A stretch of 64,000 nt of DNA from NCBI GenBank assembly GCA_019915015.1, contig JAHBBC010000015.1, positions 992,001 to 1,056,000 on the forward strand, written 5' to 3'. The notes under the pieces are model-generated. The model did no database searches, was not told the DNA's origin, and saw only the letters and a program-made list of their open reading frames with translations. The stretch's first letter is position 1. Every line of letters starts with the position of its first letter. This document shows, one piece after another, positions 10,552-22,800 of this stretch. Made by a program: the position numbers and the translations under genes. Source of the DNA: Auriscalpium vulgare (Eukaryota > Basidiomycota > Agaricomycetes > Russulales > Auriscalpiaceae).

Positions 10552-10824
10552 TGTCATGGGCATGGTCACTTACTTACCAACGGACATTCTACGTACGTTC
10601 ACGGACTCGTTCTCATCGTGCGCGTGTTGTGTATCCAACAGACTCGTTCTCTATTCGCCTCGTACTTACTTGACTCGGCAGACTCTTATGTTTACGTGTG
10701 TTTGGTTCGTGGCTCGCTCATAGTCGCCTCTCGCTCATGTACTTCTCCTTGTCGAGTCAACGCCAGCAACGAGCACCCGCTCTGTTCTCGAACCTCCTCT
10801 GCTTCTCACACTCGGCCCGTTACA
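10552..10824 (+). repeat. 3' LTR
   Basis: 273 bp, the same as the 5' LTR at 4733-5005 by eye, followed by the second CCATG target-site copy at 10825-10829. Confidence 0.95.
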
Positions 10825-11098
10825 CCATGAAAGCCAACAACGGCGGGCGCGGCATGTCCGACGAGCAGGTCAAATCGTGAGCTTCTTATCCCTCCAATCA
10901 ACCAGCCGAACTCATGAAGAGTGCAGATTTGTTGACCGCTACATCCCAGGATACCATTTCTTTGGCCGGGGCGTATTGGAGGGCGGCATCAGCGAGGCAG
11001 GAGCTTTCCTGCGGCCGCCGTGGCTACGTTCCGGACGATTGCTCCGATTGACCATTGGGGAAGACAGGGAGTTGTTGAACACCGCAATCATACCATAG

Positions 11099-11751
11099 GG
11101 TTGACACGAATCATCAGAGGACATGGCCCAGATATAAGGACGCGTTGACTAACCAGGCGGTTAGTACGCGGCGTCGGCTGCGTACATACCCTTTAATTTG
11201 TTTGACGCCCACCCGGAGCTGATGAGGCCGAGCGCCTTTACGCGTCCTTCCAGGCTTCAGCTCCTCGTACGTATACGGTATCCAGACAGAAGGCAGTGAG
11301 CAAGCAGTGTCCGATTTCGGGATGTAGCCGGCGGGAAGTCAGTCAGTGGAAACAGAATCTGTCATACGGTTGCCGTCAATAGAACATCAGGAAAGCGTAA
11401 ACGTCTTTGAAACACTAATAGAAGGGCCAAGAGCATTCTGACCTGAACGGCCGTCAGTCTCAAGCAATGGACGCATTGTCATTTGGCGTGCTAGTTTGGC
11501 CGCCCCTCCAAAATCGACGCCCGATTACCTGAATTTCTGCGACTTGCGGCGGCAAGTTTGCATGGATGGACGTACAGATGGGGTTGCGCAACTTGCGCAC
11601 TGATCGCATCCGAAAAATTGGCTCTGACATTTTGCTGACAGCCTTTGCGCTCCTATATAAACCACTTGAACTGCGCTCTCCCACCTCGATTCCCGCTTGT
11701 TGAAACGCCTTTATATTAAGATTCGCCTCGGCACACAGCAACTGATTCACG
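11099..11751. other. intergenic region, promoter of the DUF985 gene
   Basis: No coding frame supported. TATATAAA near 11653-11660 lies about 95 bp before the DUF985 start codon and is a candidate TATA box. Confidence 0.45.
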
Positions 11752-12485
11752 ATGGACTACTCACCCTTGCCGCCGCTCGCGAACCTGATAAGGGACCTCA
11801 ACCTCATCCGGCATCCCGAGGGCGGTACGTAGTAGCCTCTTGATATTCGCGGCATACATACATAATGACGACACCCCGATGGTCTAGGCTATTACGCTGA
11901 GACGGACCGCCAGGAAGTCGAGATTCCCAGCCCCTACGCCGGTAAGTCCGCCTCGGGCGTTCGCTTCATCTCGATGTTGATCCCAATCGCCTGCCAGATG
12001 GCCAATTACGATCGCTCGCGACGTCCATCTACTACCTCCTCACGCCCGACGAGCCGAACGGCTACATTCACATGAACAAATCCGTCGTACGCACCATCTC
12101 TGCCTCATCCTTCACCCTCTCACCACTCATCCGATCGCAGACGATGCACGTCCACCACCACGGCCGCGCCGAATACACACTCATCACGCCGTCCCCCGCC
12201 GGCCCGCCGCGCATCACGCGTGCGGTCATCGGGCCGAACGTCGCCGCAGGCGAGCAGCGCCAGCTGCTCGTCGGCACGGGCGTGTGGAAGATGTCGCGGC
12301 TCCTGCCTGAGGACGTCGCGGACCCGGACGCGACGGGGTGCCTCATCACGGAGGTTGTTGTGCCGGGCTTCCATTGGGAAGACCACAAGTATCTGACGCA
12401 GGCGGGGCTAGATGAGCTGTTTGCGGGCGTGGAGGGCGGGGAGGAGAGGGTGGAGGAGTTACGGAAGTATGTGAAGGTGGCCTAG
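11752..12485 (+). CDS. DUF985 (cupin_5) family protein
   Basis: Exons 11752..11824, 11888..11941, 11998..12086 and 12141..12485 code 186 aa. The family signature RHPEGGYYAET comes right after exon 1, followed by SIYYLLTPDE, the histidine cluster MHVHHHGRAEY, GVWKMSRLL and the closing VVPGFHWEDHKYL. DUF985 proteins are single-domain beta-barrel cupins whose biochemical role is unsettled; a sugar-epimerase-like fold has been noted. The His cluster suggests metal binding. The 3' end is about 100 bp from the convergent transporter gene. Splice phases are exact and the length is normal. Confidence 0.88.
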
Positions 12486-12589
12486 GTCCTACGCCTAGGC
12501 TTCATGGTGAAGTGTAGTAGTGTTCAGTGAATATTCTATTCAATATAGATGGTGATATCGGATTACATAGTGCCAGTGTACGCGTACTC

Positions 12590-14406
12590 TCACAGATAAT
12601 ATCTGAAATGGGGGTGCCTAGAGAAAGCACAATCAGTCTCGTTTCTCAACATTTCCGCATGCACGCGACGTACCTATCACCGAGCTCCCCAAGATCCTCA
12701 CCCAACATGTCCCCGCGCAGGATATGCGCCTTCTCGTCTGCCGCCGCCACGGCGTCCCTGCTGAGGTTGTCGTTGCGGTAGCTTCTCCACAGCGTGTAGC
12801 CCGCGACCAATGCGATGCTGTAGCAGGCGAGGTTGATGCCGTGCCCCTGCACGTAGCGTGGCGCCCACTCCGCGCGGTAGATCTGGCCCGAGATGGCGCC
12901 GCCGATGTTGCCCATCGAGAAGATAAAGCCCGTCGCGGCCGCGCGCTTGTTCGCGCCGGCGACGTTGGCCGAAAGCCATGACCAAATAACAGCGATGGGC
13001 ACGAACCTGTGCGCATCGTCCGTGTCAGCGGTGCGGATGATGATGAGGCATGTAAAACATACATAAACATCATGAAAAAGAACGCGCCATAGCGCACGCC
13101 GTTGCTCTTGACCGTCATGAGCACGATAAGAGAGATCATGGCGACGAGGATTCCGCCGACGTAGTGCTCGAAGCGGTGCCCATACTTGTCCGTCGTAAAC
13201 CCGATCGTCAACACCGCAATGAAGCCGAGGCCATACGGCGGGCACGCCATGAGCGTCGCGGTCGTGCCGTGGTACCCCAAGCCGGTGATGACGGAAGGCA
13301 GCGAGAGGATGACGCTGTACACCGGAATGTACGTCGTGAGGTAGATGAGCCCCCAGAGGTACACGCGCCAGTCCGTGAACGCCGAGCGGATCTGGCTTTT
13401 GGAGAAGTGTTCGCGCGCCTTGAGGGCGCGGTCGGCCTCGTTCGAGAGGAGGATGATTTCCCGCTCCGTGGGCGTCAGGAAGTGGGCGCGGGCTGGGTAG
13501 GTTGTCATGAAGATGAGGGCAAGCAGGCCGAACCCGGCCGTGATGCAGCCCTCCACAATGAAGATCCAGCGCCAGCCGGCAATCCCGTGCACACCGTTAA
13601 GAGCGTGGATAGCAGTGGCCAGTAAGCCGCCGAATGCACCGGTAAGCTGCATCGTTCACATCAGTCGGAGATTGCACTATTTAGCGAATAACAGAACTTA
13701 CCGACACTGAGCTGTATAGAATCGCATACCGGCGACCTTGTTTCTCTCGCGGATACCACGAGCCAACTAAGATGACAGCTTGAGCATTATGAACACGAAG
13801 GTGCGAGATGAGCAACTTACCCCAGTAGACGATACCCGGTAAGAAACCAGCCTCGGTTGCGCCAAGGAAGAAGCGCGCCACGGTAAGCCCTTTGTGGTCG
13901 GTTACGAGGGAAAGCAGGCCGCAAACGATACCCCACACGATCTGAGTGCGATGACTTAGCGTGTGAGCCTGCATAGAAGATGGGATACGCACCGTCATGA
14001 CAGGGATGTACCACCGAGGCCCGATACGCTTCAGGATGATATTGGACGGCGTCTCAAAAACAACATAGCCGACGAAGAAGATCGACAATGCCAAGTTGTA
14101 CTGGTTGGGCGTTAGGTGGAGGGCTTTAGACAGACCTAACACCTTCGCATTGCCAATATTGGCGCTGTGACGCCGATAGATAAACGCATGCCATCTGAGG
14201 AGATGTCAGAATACGTACCGATCGATGTACGACGCAAGGTAAAGTAGCACAGCAATGGGCATGATGTGCAAGTCTACCTTGAGCCAGGCTCGCTTCACAT
14301 CAGCGGGGTCGAAGCGGGCCAGTGCATCGGCAGAGTGCTGCTTGATGGAGGCGATGGACTCGGTGTCCGAGCCCTTGTGGTCGGCCCTTTCGATCTCGTC
14401 AGACAT
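12590..14406 (-). CDS. MFS transporter, anion:cation symporter (Dal5/TNA1-like)
   Basis: Seven exons: 14406..14219, 14164..13993, 13941..13821, 13766..13702, 13646..13063, 13006..12674, 12617..12590; 496 aa. The order is a short acidic cytosolic N-terminus, then LKVDLHIMPIAVLLYLASYIDRANIGNAK, of which the LYLASYIDRANIGNA part is the family signature, further membrane segments (IFFVGYVVFETP, FFLGATEAGFLPG, GWRWIFIVEG), a central loop with TPTERE, six more hydrophobic segments, and the ending HPHFRYYL encoded by the 28 nt last exon. Relatives carry allantoate, nicotinate, pantothenate or other carboxylates with protons across the plasma membrane. The substrate cannot be predicted here. The gene is convergent with the DUF985 gene. 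Confidence 0.88.
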
Positions 14407-15190
14407 GGCGGGTCGTCAGCGGGGAAGGAGGACAAGGAGTGTCGCGTCGCGAGCGGTTCTGGCGAGCACGAAGAAAAAAAGAAGCATCGCCGGCTACTTA
14501 TATGGGTGCTGGGACGCGACATGGAGCTCGCTGGAACGAGCACGCAAGTGCCTCCTCCGATGTTGCCATCGCAAATCGCGTCTGCACGTGACGTGTTTTG
14601 CCTTTATCAGGAAGGCGCGGTGGTTCGGAAAGGAAATTCAAGCCGGCGGGCGGGCGGGCGAAGGACAATATTGCGCGGGCCTGATTCGGTCGGCGAGATA
14701 AGCAGTAAGAGGCCGGAAAATAAACCTCGGGCTCAAGAATTACCAGCTGAGGCAGTGGATGGTCGGCCTTGGCAGCGTTGAGCATACCCGAGCGTACGGT
14801 GGTTGGCACCTCCTTCGTACGACGAGACGATGCCTGCACGGCCGCGAATAGAACACTTCGAATACGGTCAAAGTCAGATGGCCTCGACAGACCCGCCAAG
14901 AAGACGATGGGAACTCTCCCTACACCCGGATACGTCAAGCATGCCCGACGGACAATTAACAATGAAAACTTGCTCGGTGCCTGAGTCGCCCTGACTCCTG
15001 GACCAGGGAGAACCGTTTGCCTGTTGGACAGGTTGACGACATTCTGACCGGGAAGGCGCAAGACGATGAGCGAGTGACGCAAGGAGGAGTATGGGGGTGA
15101 TCGACCGGAAGATATCATGCAGCGAGATCGGTGTACTTACGGGAGTATAAGCCGGTTGGGAGCAGGCTGGAGCAGGCACTAGGCACCGGT
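14407..15190. other. intergenic, nothing recognised
   Basis: Upstream of the transporter and downstream of the IMPACT-like gene. Open frames on both strands lack motifs, Met starts in good position and splice signals, so I treat them as chance frames in GC-rich DNA. Confidence 0.5.
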
Positions 15191-15969
15191 TCACCGTGGC
15201 ACCGCGTCTGGCTTGTCCTTTGCCTTGCTGATCAAGCTCTTGACGCTCTTTATTGCGTTCTCTCTGGCTGTGACAAGCCGTTTTGCTTTGGCCACATCCA
15301 AGTCCTTTCGCAGCGCACTGTAATTCTGCGCCGAGCGGGTTGGCCTGCTCTGTGTGACCGGCGCAGCCGTGTCCGGCTCCTTGAGCCGCCCGAACTCTGC
15401 GCGCAGGGTAGATAGGATATCGTCGAGAGTCGAGAGGGAAGTAAGATGGTCCTCGAGTTCGTCTTGAATGTGAACGGATCGACAGACTTCGCGTGCACAG
15501 TCCTCCATGTGGGTGAATCGAATAGGTCCGAGCATGATGCCGCCATACCTGACACAGGGCTGCTTGAGACTTACCAACGAATACAGCATAGAGATCCTCA
15601 CCATCGACTGACGATTACCACCGCATCCATGACCGCCTCCTTCTGCATCACCTTCAGCACACGTCCACCCGCCCACGACTCCCCATCGTCATCACTTCCC
15701 TCCACCACCACAAAGTCGTCCTCCCCAGCAAGTCCCGTCTTACCCTGTTTCAAAACCATACACCTCCAAGCGGCGATCTCGTGTGATGCTGGCTGTTTTG
15801 CATGCGTCACCCGTCGTAGATGAGCATGGGCGGCGCGCGCTTGCTCTGGCGTTGACGCGCGGAAGATGTAGCCTACGAAGCGCGACTCGCGGTCGACTAT
15901 CTCAGCAGAGGTCGCCAGCGGCTCGGGGAGAGGTTGCCGTCGAGAAACATACGTGTCCAGACTCGACAT
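15191..15969 (-). CDS. IMPACT/YIH1-type UPF0029 protein
   Basis: Exons 15969..15602 and 15548..15191 code 241 aa across a 53 bp intron. The core has DRESRFVGYIFRA, a THAKQPASHEIAAWR segment, DDDGESWAGGRVLKVMQ, VVIVSRW, and, after the intron, YGGIMLGPIRFTHMEDCARE, the typical IMPACT-family end. A charged helical tail with many Lys and Arg follows. Human IMPACT and yeast Yih1 restrain Gcn2 through Gcn1, but both have an N-terminal RWD domain that is absent here. This is therefore the short UPF0029 form, whose role is less certain. Divergent from the 16106 gene, with starts 136 bp apart. Confidence 0.82.
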
Positions 15970-16105
15970 GATGGTACAGACGAGAGGAGTAGTTGCCCTA
16001 GTGTGCCGACTCGGGTCGCAGTCAGCTTACCTAATCTGCAGCTTTTGAAGTCGCTGGACGACTCGGAGCACCGTTTTGTCGCGCCGCCTTTGCCGCTCTC
16101 CTCAG

Positions 16106-17408
16106 ATGCTCTCGCCAGTGCGGACAGGCGCACTGCGCGCACCGCGCCTCGTCCGCGCCATTGCCGCGCAGCCCGCCTTCCCCGTCCCCTCATCCGCCAG
16201 CGAATCCAGACCGCCACGAAGGTCCTCACCCAGCGAGCAGCCCAAACGCCCGTATGACCCCCAATACTCGCCCCGCGTAACCACGGTGTTCGACCAACGG
16301 CCGTACATGCCTCCCAACCCCGCCGTCCTCCGTCGGTCGATCTTCCTGCGCGTCAGCCTGGGCATCAGCTCCATTGCAGACGCGATGACGCTCACGCGTG
16401 CCGTAGAGCGGAAGTACGGAGCGGTGAGCGAAATCGTCTTCCCGCGGGTGAGTCATTCTTTCTTCATGCTGTTGACGCGTCGTACTGACCGCGTGGGCGC
16501 GCGCAGGACCCGGACTTCGTGTCGCGCTACCAGCCGTTCTTCTGGGTTGTCTTCCAGGACCCGGCGGTGCGCGAGCAGTTCCCCGCAGGGGAATGGACGA
16601 CAATCCAGGTGCGCCTGCCGCCAACGCAGCTGGGCGACGGTGGGCTCGGGCTCGACGCGCTGCAAGACATCATGGCGCCGACCGATCACGAGCCGGACGT
16701 GGATCTTCTCGAGGGCCCGGAGGAGTGGCCTGTTGCCGAGGTCCGGATAGGCCATGCAAGTGCGTGCTATGCGACCTTGCTCTCTATATATCTTGTTGAC
16801 GCGCGTGCTGCGCTGCAGAGTCTATCCCAATGTTCGGTCAGCCATCTAATGACTACAGGAAATACAAGGAGCGAATGGCCGAGGCCTGGACAAAATGGGG
16901 CGGCTTTTCCACGCGGTCGCCTGGCCAGCTGCCCGAGCCCCACGCCGACGCCGTAGACCTCGCACCGTCGCCAAATCTGCACGCCGTTACCCAGAAGTGG
17001 GCTAAGGTTCACAGCCGCATGAGCCGCCCACCAGCGACTGTGGACGAGGTATATGACGCGGGCATTGTGGTCCAGCAGGACATGGATACCCAACCCACGG
17101 ACGAGTGGGTGCCCCTGCCAGACACATCGTCGACTCCCGACGAGCCCGTCCCTGCACCCGAACCCAGCGCACCCGAGGAAGAGCGCGGGCCTCCGGTCGC
17201 GACAAAACTTTCCCGCCGCGAGCGCATCCTCATGCTTGCGCGCCAAAACGCGCGCACGCCGCTGCCCAAGCGCGAAGACCCACCCGCGGCACCAGCAGCA
17301 TCGCCAACACCCGAGCTTCAGGAGGCGGCTGAGGAGGCTGCGGAGGCGAAGAAGAGCCAGACAATCCGGGAGCGGTTGCTGAAGTTGGTTGGGAGAGGGC
17401 ATTTCTGA
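16106..17408 (+). CDS. predicted mitochondrial protein, RRM-like core, unknown function
   Basis: Exons 16106..16447, 16507..16759 and 16819..17408 code 394 aa. The first 35 residues are rich in Arg, Ala and Ser with no acidic residue until later, as in a mitochondrial presequence. Residues about 85-150 (SIFLRVSLGISSIADAMTLT, VERKYGAVSEIVF, PFFWVVFQDP) alternate strand and helix in a way that recalls an RNA-recognition motif, but this is only an impression. The C-terminal half is Pro/Glu-rich and ends in a basic helix RERLLKLVGRGHF. I do not recognise a named family; it looks like a conserved fungal hypothetical. The start is the first ATG in frame with the presequence; an upstream non-ATG extension is possible. 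Confidence 0.65.
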
Positions 17409-17868
17409 TCTCTGCATGCTCGTTGTCATTATTGCATATCTTCCGTATACTAATAGAACCCATACATCACTTCCGCCGCTCGTGCACGGAAGAATGACGA
17501 CTTCCCTTGCGAGCCTGTCCAATTCCCAACATATTATGAGTCGAGTTCTGAAGCCATCAGTCTTATGAACTCCTCCGAATTTCCAGTGGTGAACTGTCAC
17601 GATGGCCGGTCTCGATTGAGAAGCTGTACTCATACACGGCTTGCCTCAGATAATCACAGGAATCTCGTTTCTTCCCACTCCTTCTTCAGCATGATATCCT
17701 CCCTCCCTCCTGATCACCAGCGGAACAAATACAAGAATTGGTGGTGATGAGCTCTTGCTTGTCAAGAGGTGGCCCATCTCGCGAAAGCATAGCTGTCGGA
17801 TTATTCACCGAGGATGCTGAAAGATCGTCAAATCCAGTGAACATCTTGCGGGCGCTGCGATCCGAAAG
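17409..17868. other. convergent intergenic region
   Basis: Lies between the stop of the mitochondrial protein gene and the stop of the F-box gene; presumably two 3' UTRs. Nothing else seen. Confidence 0.5.
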
Positions 17869-18981
17869 TCAACTTTGCGGCGCATTAACATCAATATTTA
17901 GACGCACCCAAACATGTATTGCATTCTCAAACATCTCAAATTCCACGCCTCGTTCACGACATACTTCGTTGAGCATGGTGAGCTGGGATGGTGACGAGAC
18001 GCGCGTCGCACTGACGTGCTGCAGTTCGGGCAGCGTCCGAAGTGCTGAAACGAAGGGCTCGGCATCTTTGGCACGCTCCAACCTGCCATGGATATTGTCT
18101 TTGAGAAGATACCCAACACGGCGAAGGGTCTTCGGGAATCCGAGGATGTCCGCATCGCTCTCGGGAAGTTCGTTGAAGACCAGATTTTTAAGATACTCGA
18201 TGTGCTCGAAAATCTCTGAGGGAGGAAAGGGTCCCGAAATCCTCAGCGTGTGGATCCGCGACAGCATGTCTGTTCCAAACAGCCGCCTGTGCAAGTAGTC
18301 GTCTGCCCATATTAAGCACCCCAGCTCCATATCGCGGAGTGCGGGGAGGTCGATGTCGAGCGGGATGAACGGGATGGCGCTACCGTAGAGAGCCATGGCC
18401 TCCACGGAGGACAGGTCGCGGATTGGCCAATGAACAGGGTCGATATCAGCATCACTGAGCTCCGTCTCCCACAGAGCGAAGTCTAGGACGCGCACGCTGG
18501 GCCACATCTCGATGGTTTTGGGAATGGCCTCTTCGTCGCCACCAGCGCAGAGGACGACGGGGCGCAAACCAATCGAGCGCAGTCGCGCTCCGAGAGCAGG
18601 TTTCCAGAGGCGCTCCGACTGGCTTCAGCCACTGTAAACATCAATACGTTGTACGCCCGGGCAGAGCTCGAGTAGCGTGAACTGAGGGTTATCGAGATCC
18701 GTTTCCTCGATATATCCAAGATCGATCTGGATGGTGAGGATGTGAGTGGCGAGAGAGGGTCGATCGCGCAAGGTGCGGAGTAGTAGGACTGCGCGATCGG
18801 TGACTTCGTTGGAGGAGACGAGGAAGGGGCAGCGGAGTAACAGGCGCTGAGCTGTGGATGTCCAGGCCTTGCAAACAAGAGCGCAGACGCGAAGGGTGGC
18901 ATAGTCGATTTCGTCATGCTGGGACAGTCTGTACACCCATTCAACGAACATTATCTGGACATCCAAAGGCACCTTTGCCAT
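17869..18981 (-). pseudogene. F-box-like gene with one in-frame stop
   Basis: A single uninterrupted frame of about 370 codons, apart from one TGA at 18627..18625. The N-terminus (MAKVPLDVQIMFVEWVYRL, ATLRVCALVCKAWTSTAQRLL) is the F-box-like start common in mushroom genomes; in active members it would bind Skp1 of an SCF ubiquitin ligase. The rest has weak Leu-rich repeats such as LPALRDMELG and TLPELQHVS. At the stop, the frame reads VYSG-stop-SQSERLWKPAL and continues without shift into the second half, so TGG to TGA is the simplest change. Both halves still look protein-like, which suggests a young nonsense mutation or a sequence error. An intron cannot explain it, because no donor/acceptor pair brackets the codon in phase. 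Confidence 0.65.
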
Positions 18982-19809
18982 GGCGTGAGAGATGAAGTCT
19001 CTTCGACCAATCTGAGGGTGTGAGAGAGCTATCAAGGACTTGAAGTCAGCGTGACGAGCTCTGGTAGGGCAGTAAGTTTGACGCACCGGTGTATCAACAA
19101 ATAAAATGCCGCAAGCTCGCGCCGAGGCTAGTACTCTTGTGTGCTCTCCCCCTGGAAGGCTTCCTCCCGCCGCTAGCTGTCAACTAGCTGTGCACCAATA
19201 CAACGCAGCTTGACGGTTACGATACCCGAAGTTGGCTGGAACAGCAAAGGAGCTGAAAGAATGCTGGCGACGGTACAGATAGCTGCGTGGAGTCTGGGGC
19301 TGCTGGGCCACCGGGCCGGCCCGGGCACGCCTCTACCAGAGGTATTGAATATTCGCGTGTGCTCCTCACTTGTGAGCCAGGATAACACTTACCAATGAAA
19401 CAGTGTTTTCACAGCTGAACTGTGTTCACCGCAAGGTATATAACTGATACATACGTACGGTATACCACTTACGCCTGCAGCCAATCAACAGCCGAAGGTC
19501 TAGCATGTACCAAAAGCAAGCCTCAACGGTCCAGGCACGTCGACGTCCATCTATATATAAGCAGATCACAGCAGCTGAGTCCAGTCCGTGAGCACAATAG
19601 CAGGTAGTAAGGATAGTAATATGATGAAATCAAATGCGAGCAATCAATGATGACCAAGGGAATGGGGATATGCGGGGCTTAAGGTAGCCATTGGTGTGGC
19701 AAGACGCGCGCGCGCGCGAGCGAGGACAGACAGCACAGTATACAACATCACGACACGAACCCATTAAAACGAGCGTACCCGGGGCTGCCGGACCTACAGA
19801 TCAACCCAA
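18982..19809. other. intergenic, nothing recognised
   Basis: About 830 bp between the F-box start and the stop of the channel gene. A short CG-alternating run (GCGCGCGCGCG) occurs near 19706-19718. No supported gene. Confidence 0.5.
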
Positions 19810-22800
19810 TCATTGGCGGAATGCGCCGCGGCCTGCCATGTTCATCGAGTCGGGTGCGGGCGGCGCTGGCGAGCGTGATGGTGGTGGCGCCGGGGAGCGC
19901 GATGGCTGCGGCGCGCCCGAGTACGCGGACGGCGCGTAACCCGACGCCTGGCGGCTGGGGTACGGGCGGTGCATAGGCGCCTCGCGCTGCCCGTCGCTCG
20001 GCGTGCTGGCGTGGTAGACGGGCGCGATGCCCGGCGGGTACTGGTTATACGCCTGTGGCGGCGATGCGTATGCCGGCAGTGAGGACGTGCTTTGTAGGAG
20101 CGGCTGCTGGTCGCCGTTGTAGGGGAGGTTGAGCTGGGAGAGCTCAATTTCGCTCTGGTGCGCGCCGTGTGCGAGGTAGTTGTTGTAGCCGGGGATGGAG
20201 GGCGCCGGCGATGGGCCCCGGTCGTCGTACATCTTGTTCGGGTACAAGGAAGCAGTGTCGCCCATAAGGTTCGTTGTTGTTGAGATCGAGCGCTGGTCCC
20301 AGTCGAGCTCGCCACGGTCGCGTTGATACAATGCCGGGTCGTACTCGAGGTCGCGCTGGGTTCCAGGTTTCAGACGACAAGCCGTAACAATGTAAGAAAG
20401 CGACTCACCTGATCGACGGCTGCAATCCTGAGACCTCCTGGAAGCACCTGAGCATCCTTCGTTGCCCCACCATACTCTTCGAGCTTCGTTCGCTGGTTTT
20501 CAATTTTGCCTTGGTACACCTGTGCCAGCAGCGGCATCATGTTTGCATGGAGCAAGGGCGTGAAGAGCTCGGCGTTCAAGGAAGGATGGCCAAAGCGTTT
20601 CTCCAGGCGGTTGCCTTTCATGTCGGCGCGCTGGGACCAGATCTTCGCGTCCCGGAGCTCAGCCTCCGTAGGCACGTAGTACCGGAATGCCTGACGGAAC
20701 GTGCGGTTGATGTAGACCTTGAAGAGGATGACGAAGATGAATGGAGGAATCGTGGCAACCCATGCGTACGACTTCCAGCCGTACTGCAGTCCAATGGCTG
20801 AGCACGGATATCAGCACGGTCCTTCCGCACCCCGAACGAACTACGCACTGAGCACCATGAGCGCCTGCATCAGCATGAGCGCGAACAGAAGGCGATTTAT
20901 GACCGGGTTCCACATACGCTGGGCAATGACAAATTGTCAAGAGTAAATCTGAGAACGTGACATGGAGACGTACCCCTCCGGTTTCGACTTTGGACACGAA
21001 GACGAACATCAATTGGTACTTGTACACCCAGGAGCTAACCCACATAACAACTGCCGCAGCGACAGCGACCAGAGGCGCGAGCGGAGCGAAGACAAGCCCT
21101 ACGGTCGCCATAAACATCTACATCATTGGTCGTTAGCATATACAACCAAATGCAAGGCAAAAAAGCACATACAATATTGGAGCTGAACGAGCAATCAACA
21201 TGATCTGTCAGTAACGGTGTGAATACATGGGCCATCGCACGCACTAATAGATAGAGTACTGGAATTCAGGAGGTTGAGTGAACTCCCTGTGATCGCGGGG
21301 AGTGCGGCCGAGCACACTACAGCAAGTGATCAGATTGCTAAGCGATTCAAACATCTGTACCGACACTCACTGTGTCTTGAAGGAGATCCAGAGGAGATTC
21401 AGGATCTGCGCAAGGTCGAAGATGACAAGGAATCCTCGCAAACTGCACCTGTCGCATTAGATTTCAACCATTAGACTGCACAGGTATATGACGCACGGGA
21501 AGAAAGTGAGCCAATACGATGCCTGGTTGATGTACGTTTGATTGATCTTAGCAGGCAATTCTGGGACGACGGTAAGCTCCACCGCACGCATGCAGTCGAG
21601 TGGGTTGCAACTCACTGTCGAGATTATTCATGATATCATGGAAACTCTGGTGCTGGCCAATTTGCTTGATGATCTCCGTGACAGAGTCTGCCAAGCCGAA
21701 GATAAGCCGTGGGTCGAGCCTCGCGCATGCTAGTTACTCACTGAAAGCGACGCCGATGAGCGTGAAAATGATAAGTTGCGAGATGACCAGGAAGGCGAAG
21801 TAGCGCGCGATGACGGCACGATCCAGGCGCGAGTGGGTCAGCGCGCCCTGGTATTGCGACAGCCACCGCATTGTGATGGGCAGGAAGAATCCAAACAGCG
21901 CAGACACCGCCGGCGGCAGCACACCCGACACGATGTTGAACGTCTTTGGCGAGGAATTGCTCCACGATTGAAGGAACGGCACGAAGCTGGTGAGCTGTTA
22001 CGGCAGGAAGTCAGTTGAGCCGTTGGCAAGCAAGACAGAGACAAACGCACGGAAGACAGGTTGGCCAGGATGGAGAGAACGAAGAGAGGTAGCGTATTCA
22101 AGAAGGCTACCACTGTGAGCAGGAACCAACCCCATGCCTTCTTGCGCATGATCTCACCCGAAGACATGCTCAGGTTGCTCCAGATCTGCCAGCGCATATC
22201 AGATATCAGATCGGGTGTTTTGCATGCATTGCTCACGATGTCCTTGGGATTGGGTGCCAGAGTGATCGTGGTGCCCTTCGGGTGCTTCTTTGCTATCATC
22301 TGCGCGACGATGTGGGCGTAAGGAACGGCCGCCATCGACGCAAAGCCATAGTTCTCCGGCTTGCGGGCATCATGCTGTGCGCGGTACGCCTCCACCGCCT
22401 CCTCTGTCTGGCGTAGCTTGTCCCTGGAGCACAACCATCAACACATGGCAGGCGTCGCACGGGAGGCGGAGATACGCACGTGTAGTAGTCGATCGCGTCC
22501 TTCTTAACGCCGCCCAGGCCCATGAAGCCCCCAATGTGTATGGTGGGGCGCTCCTTGGCGATCTTGCCACCCTTGAGATATCGCACGAGCACCTGCTCGA
22601 ACTTGCGCACGGTGTTGTTGTGGGCTTCGATGAGTTCCGGGAGGCGGCCCACGCGGCGGCCGATGTGCACGGAGGTGGTCGGGTATGGGACCTGCATGGA
22701 CTCAAAGATGGCGCGGATGCCCTCGTCGGACTGGTACTTCTTCGGGACGTACATGACGGCGAGGGTGCGCGCGTAGAAGGACTGCACGTACTCCGGCGAG

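Larger units (their letters stand above)
4733..10824 (+). mobile_element. complete Ty3/gypsy chromovirus (LTR retrotransposon)
   Basis: A 6,092 bp element with two 273 bp LTRs that look identical by eye, a 5 bp target-site duplication CCATG (4728-4732 and 10825-10829), gag and pol frames without internal stops, and a purine-rich tract before the 3' LTR. Pol order is protease, reverse transcriptase, RNase H, integrase, chromodomain, which defines the chromovirus branch. The reading frames and ends are intact, so the element may be able to move by itself. It inserted in the sense orientation into an exon of the glycerate kinase-like gene. Confidence 0.96.
3941..11098 (+). pseudogene. D-glycerate 3-kinase-like gene split by a retrotransposon
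   Basis: Ancestral exons are 3941..4615, 4664..4732 continuing at 10830..10876, and 10927..11098. Joined across the insertion they would code 320 aa, the usual size for the fungal Tda10/glycerate 3-kinase-like P-loop family. Visible features are the Walker A motif GPQGSGKT (about residues 34-41), SIDDLYLPH, LLEGWCVGF, and a C-terminal YIPGYHFF block before the stop. The family phosphorylates glycerate or an unknown small molecule. The chromovirus sits directly after codon 248. Read straight on, the frame runs into the LTR and stops at 5011, so the last 72 residues are replaced by an LTR-encoded tail. The exons carry no other break, as expected for a very recent insertion. Confidence 0.88.
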
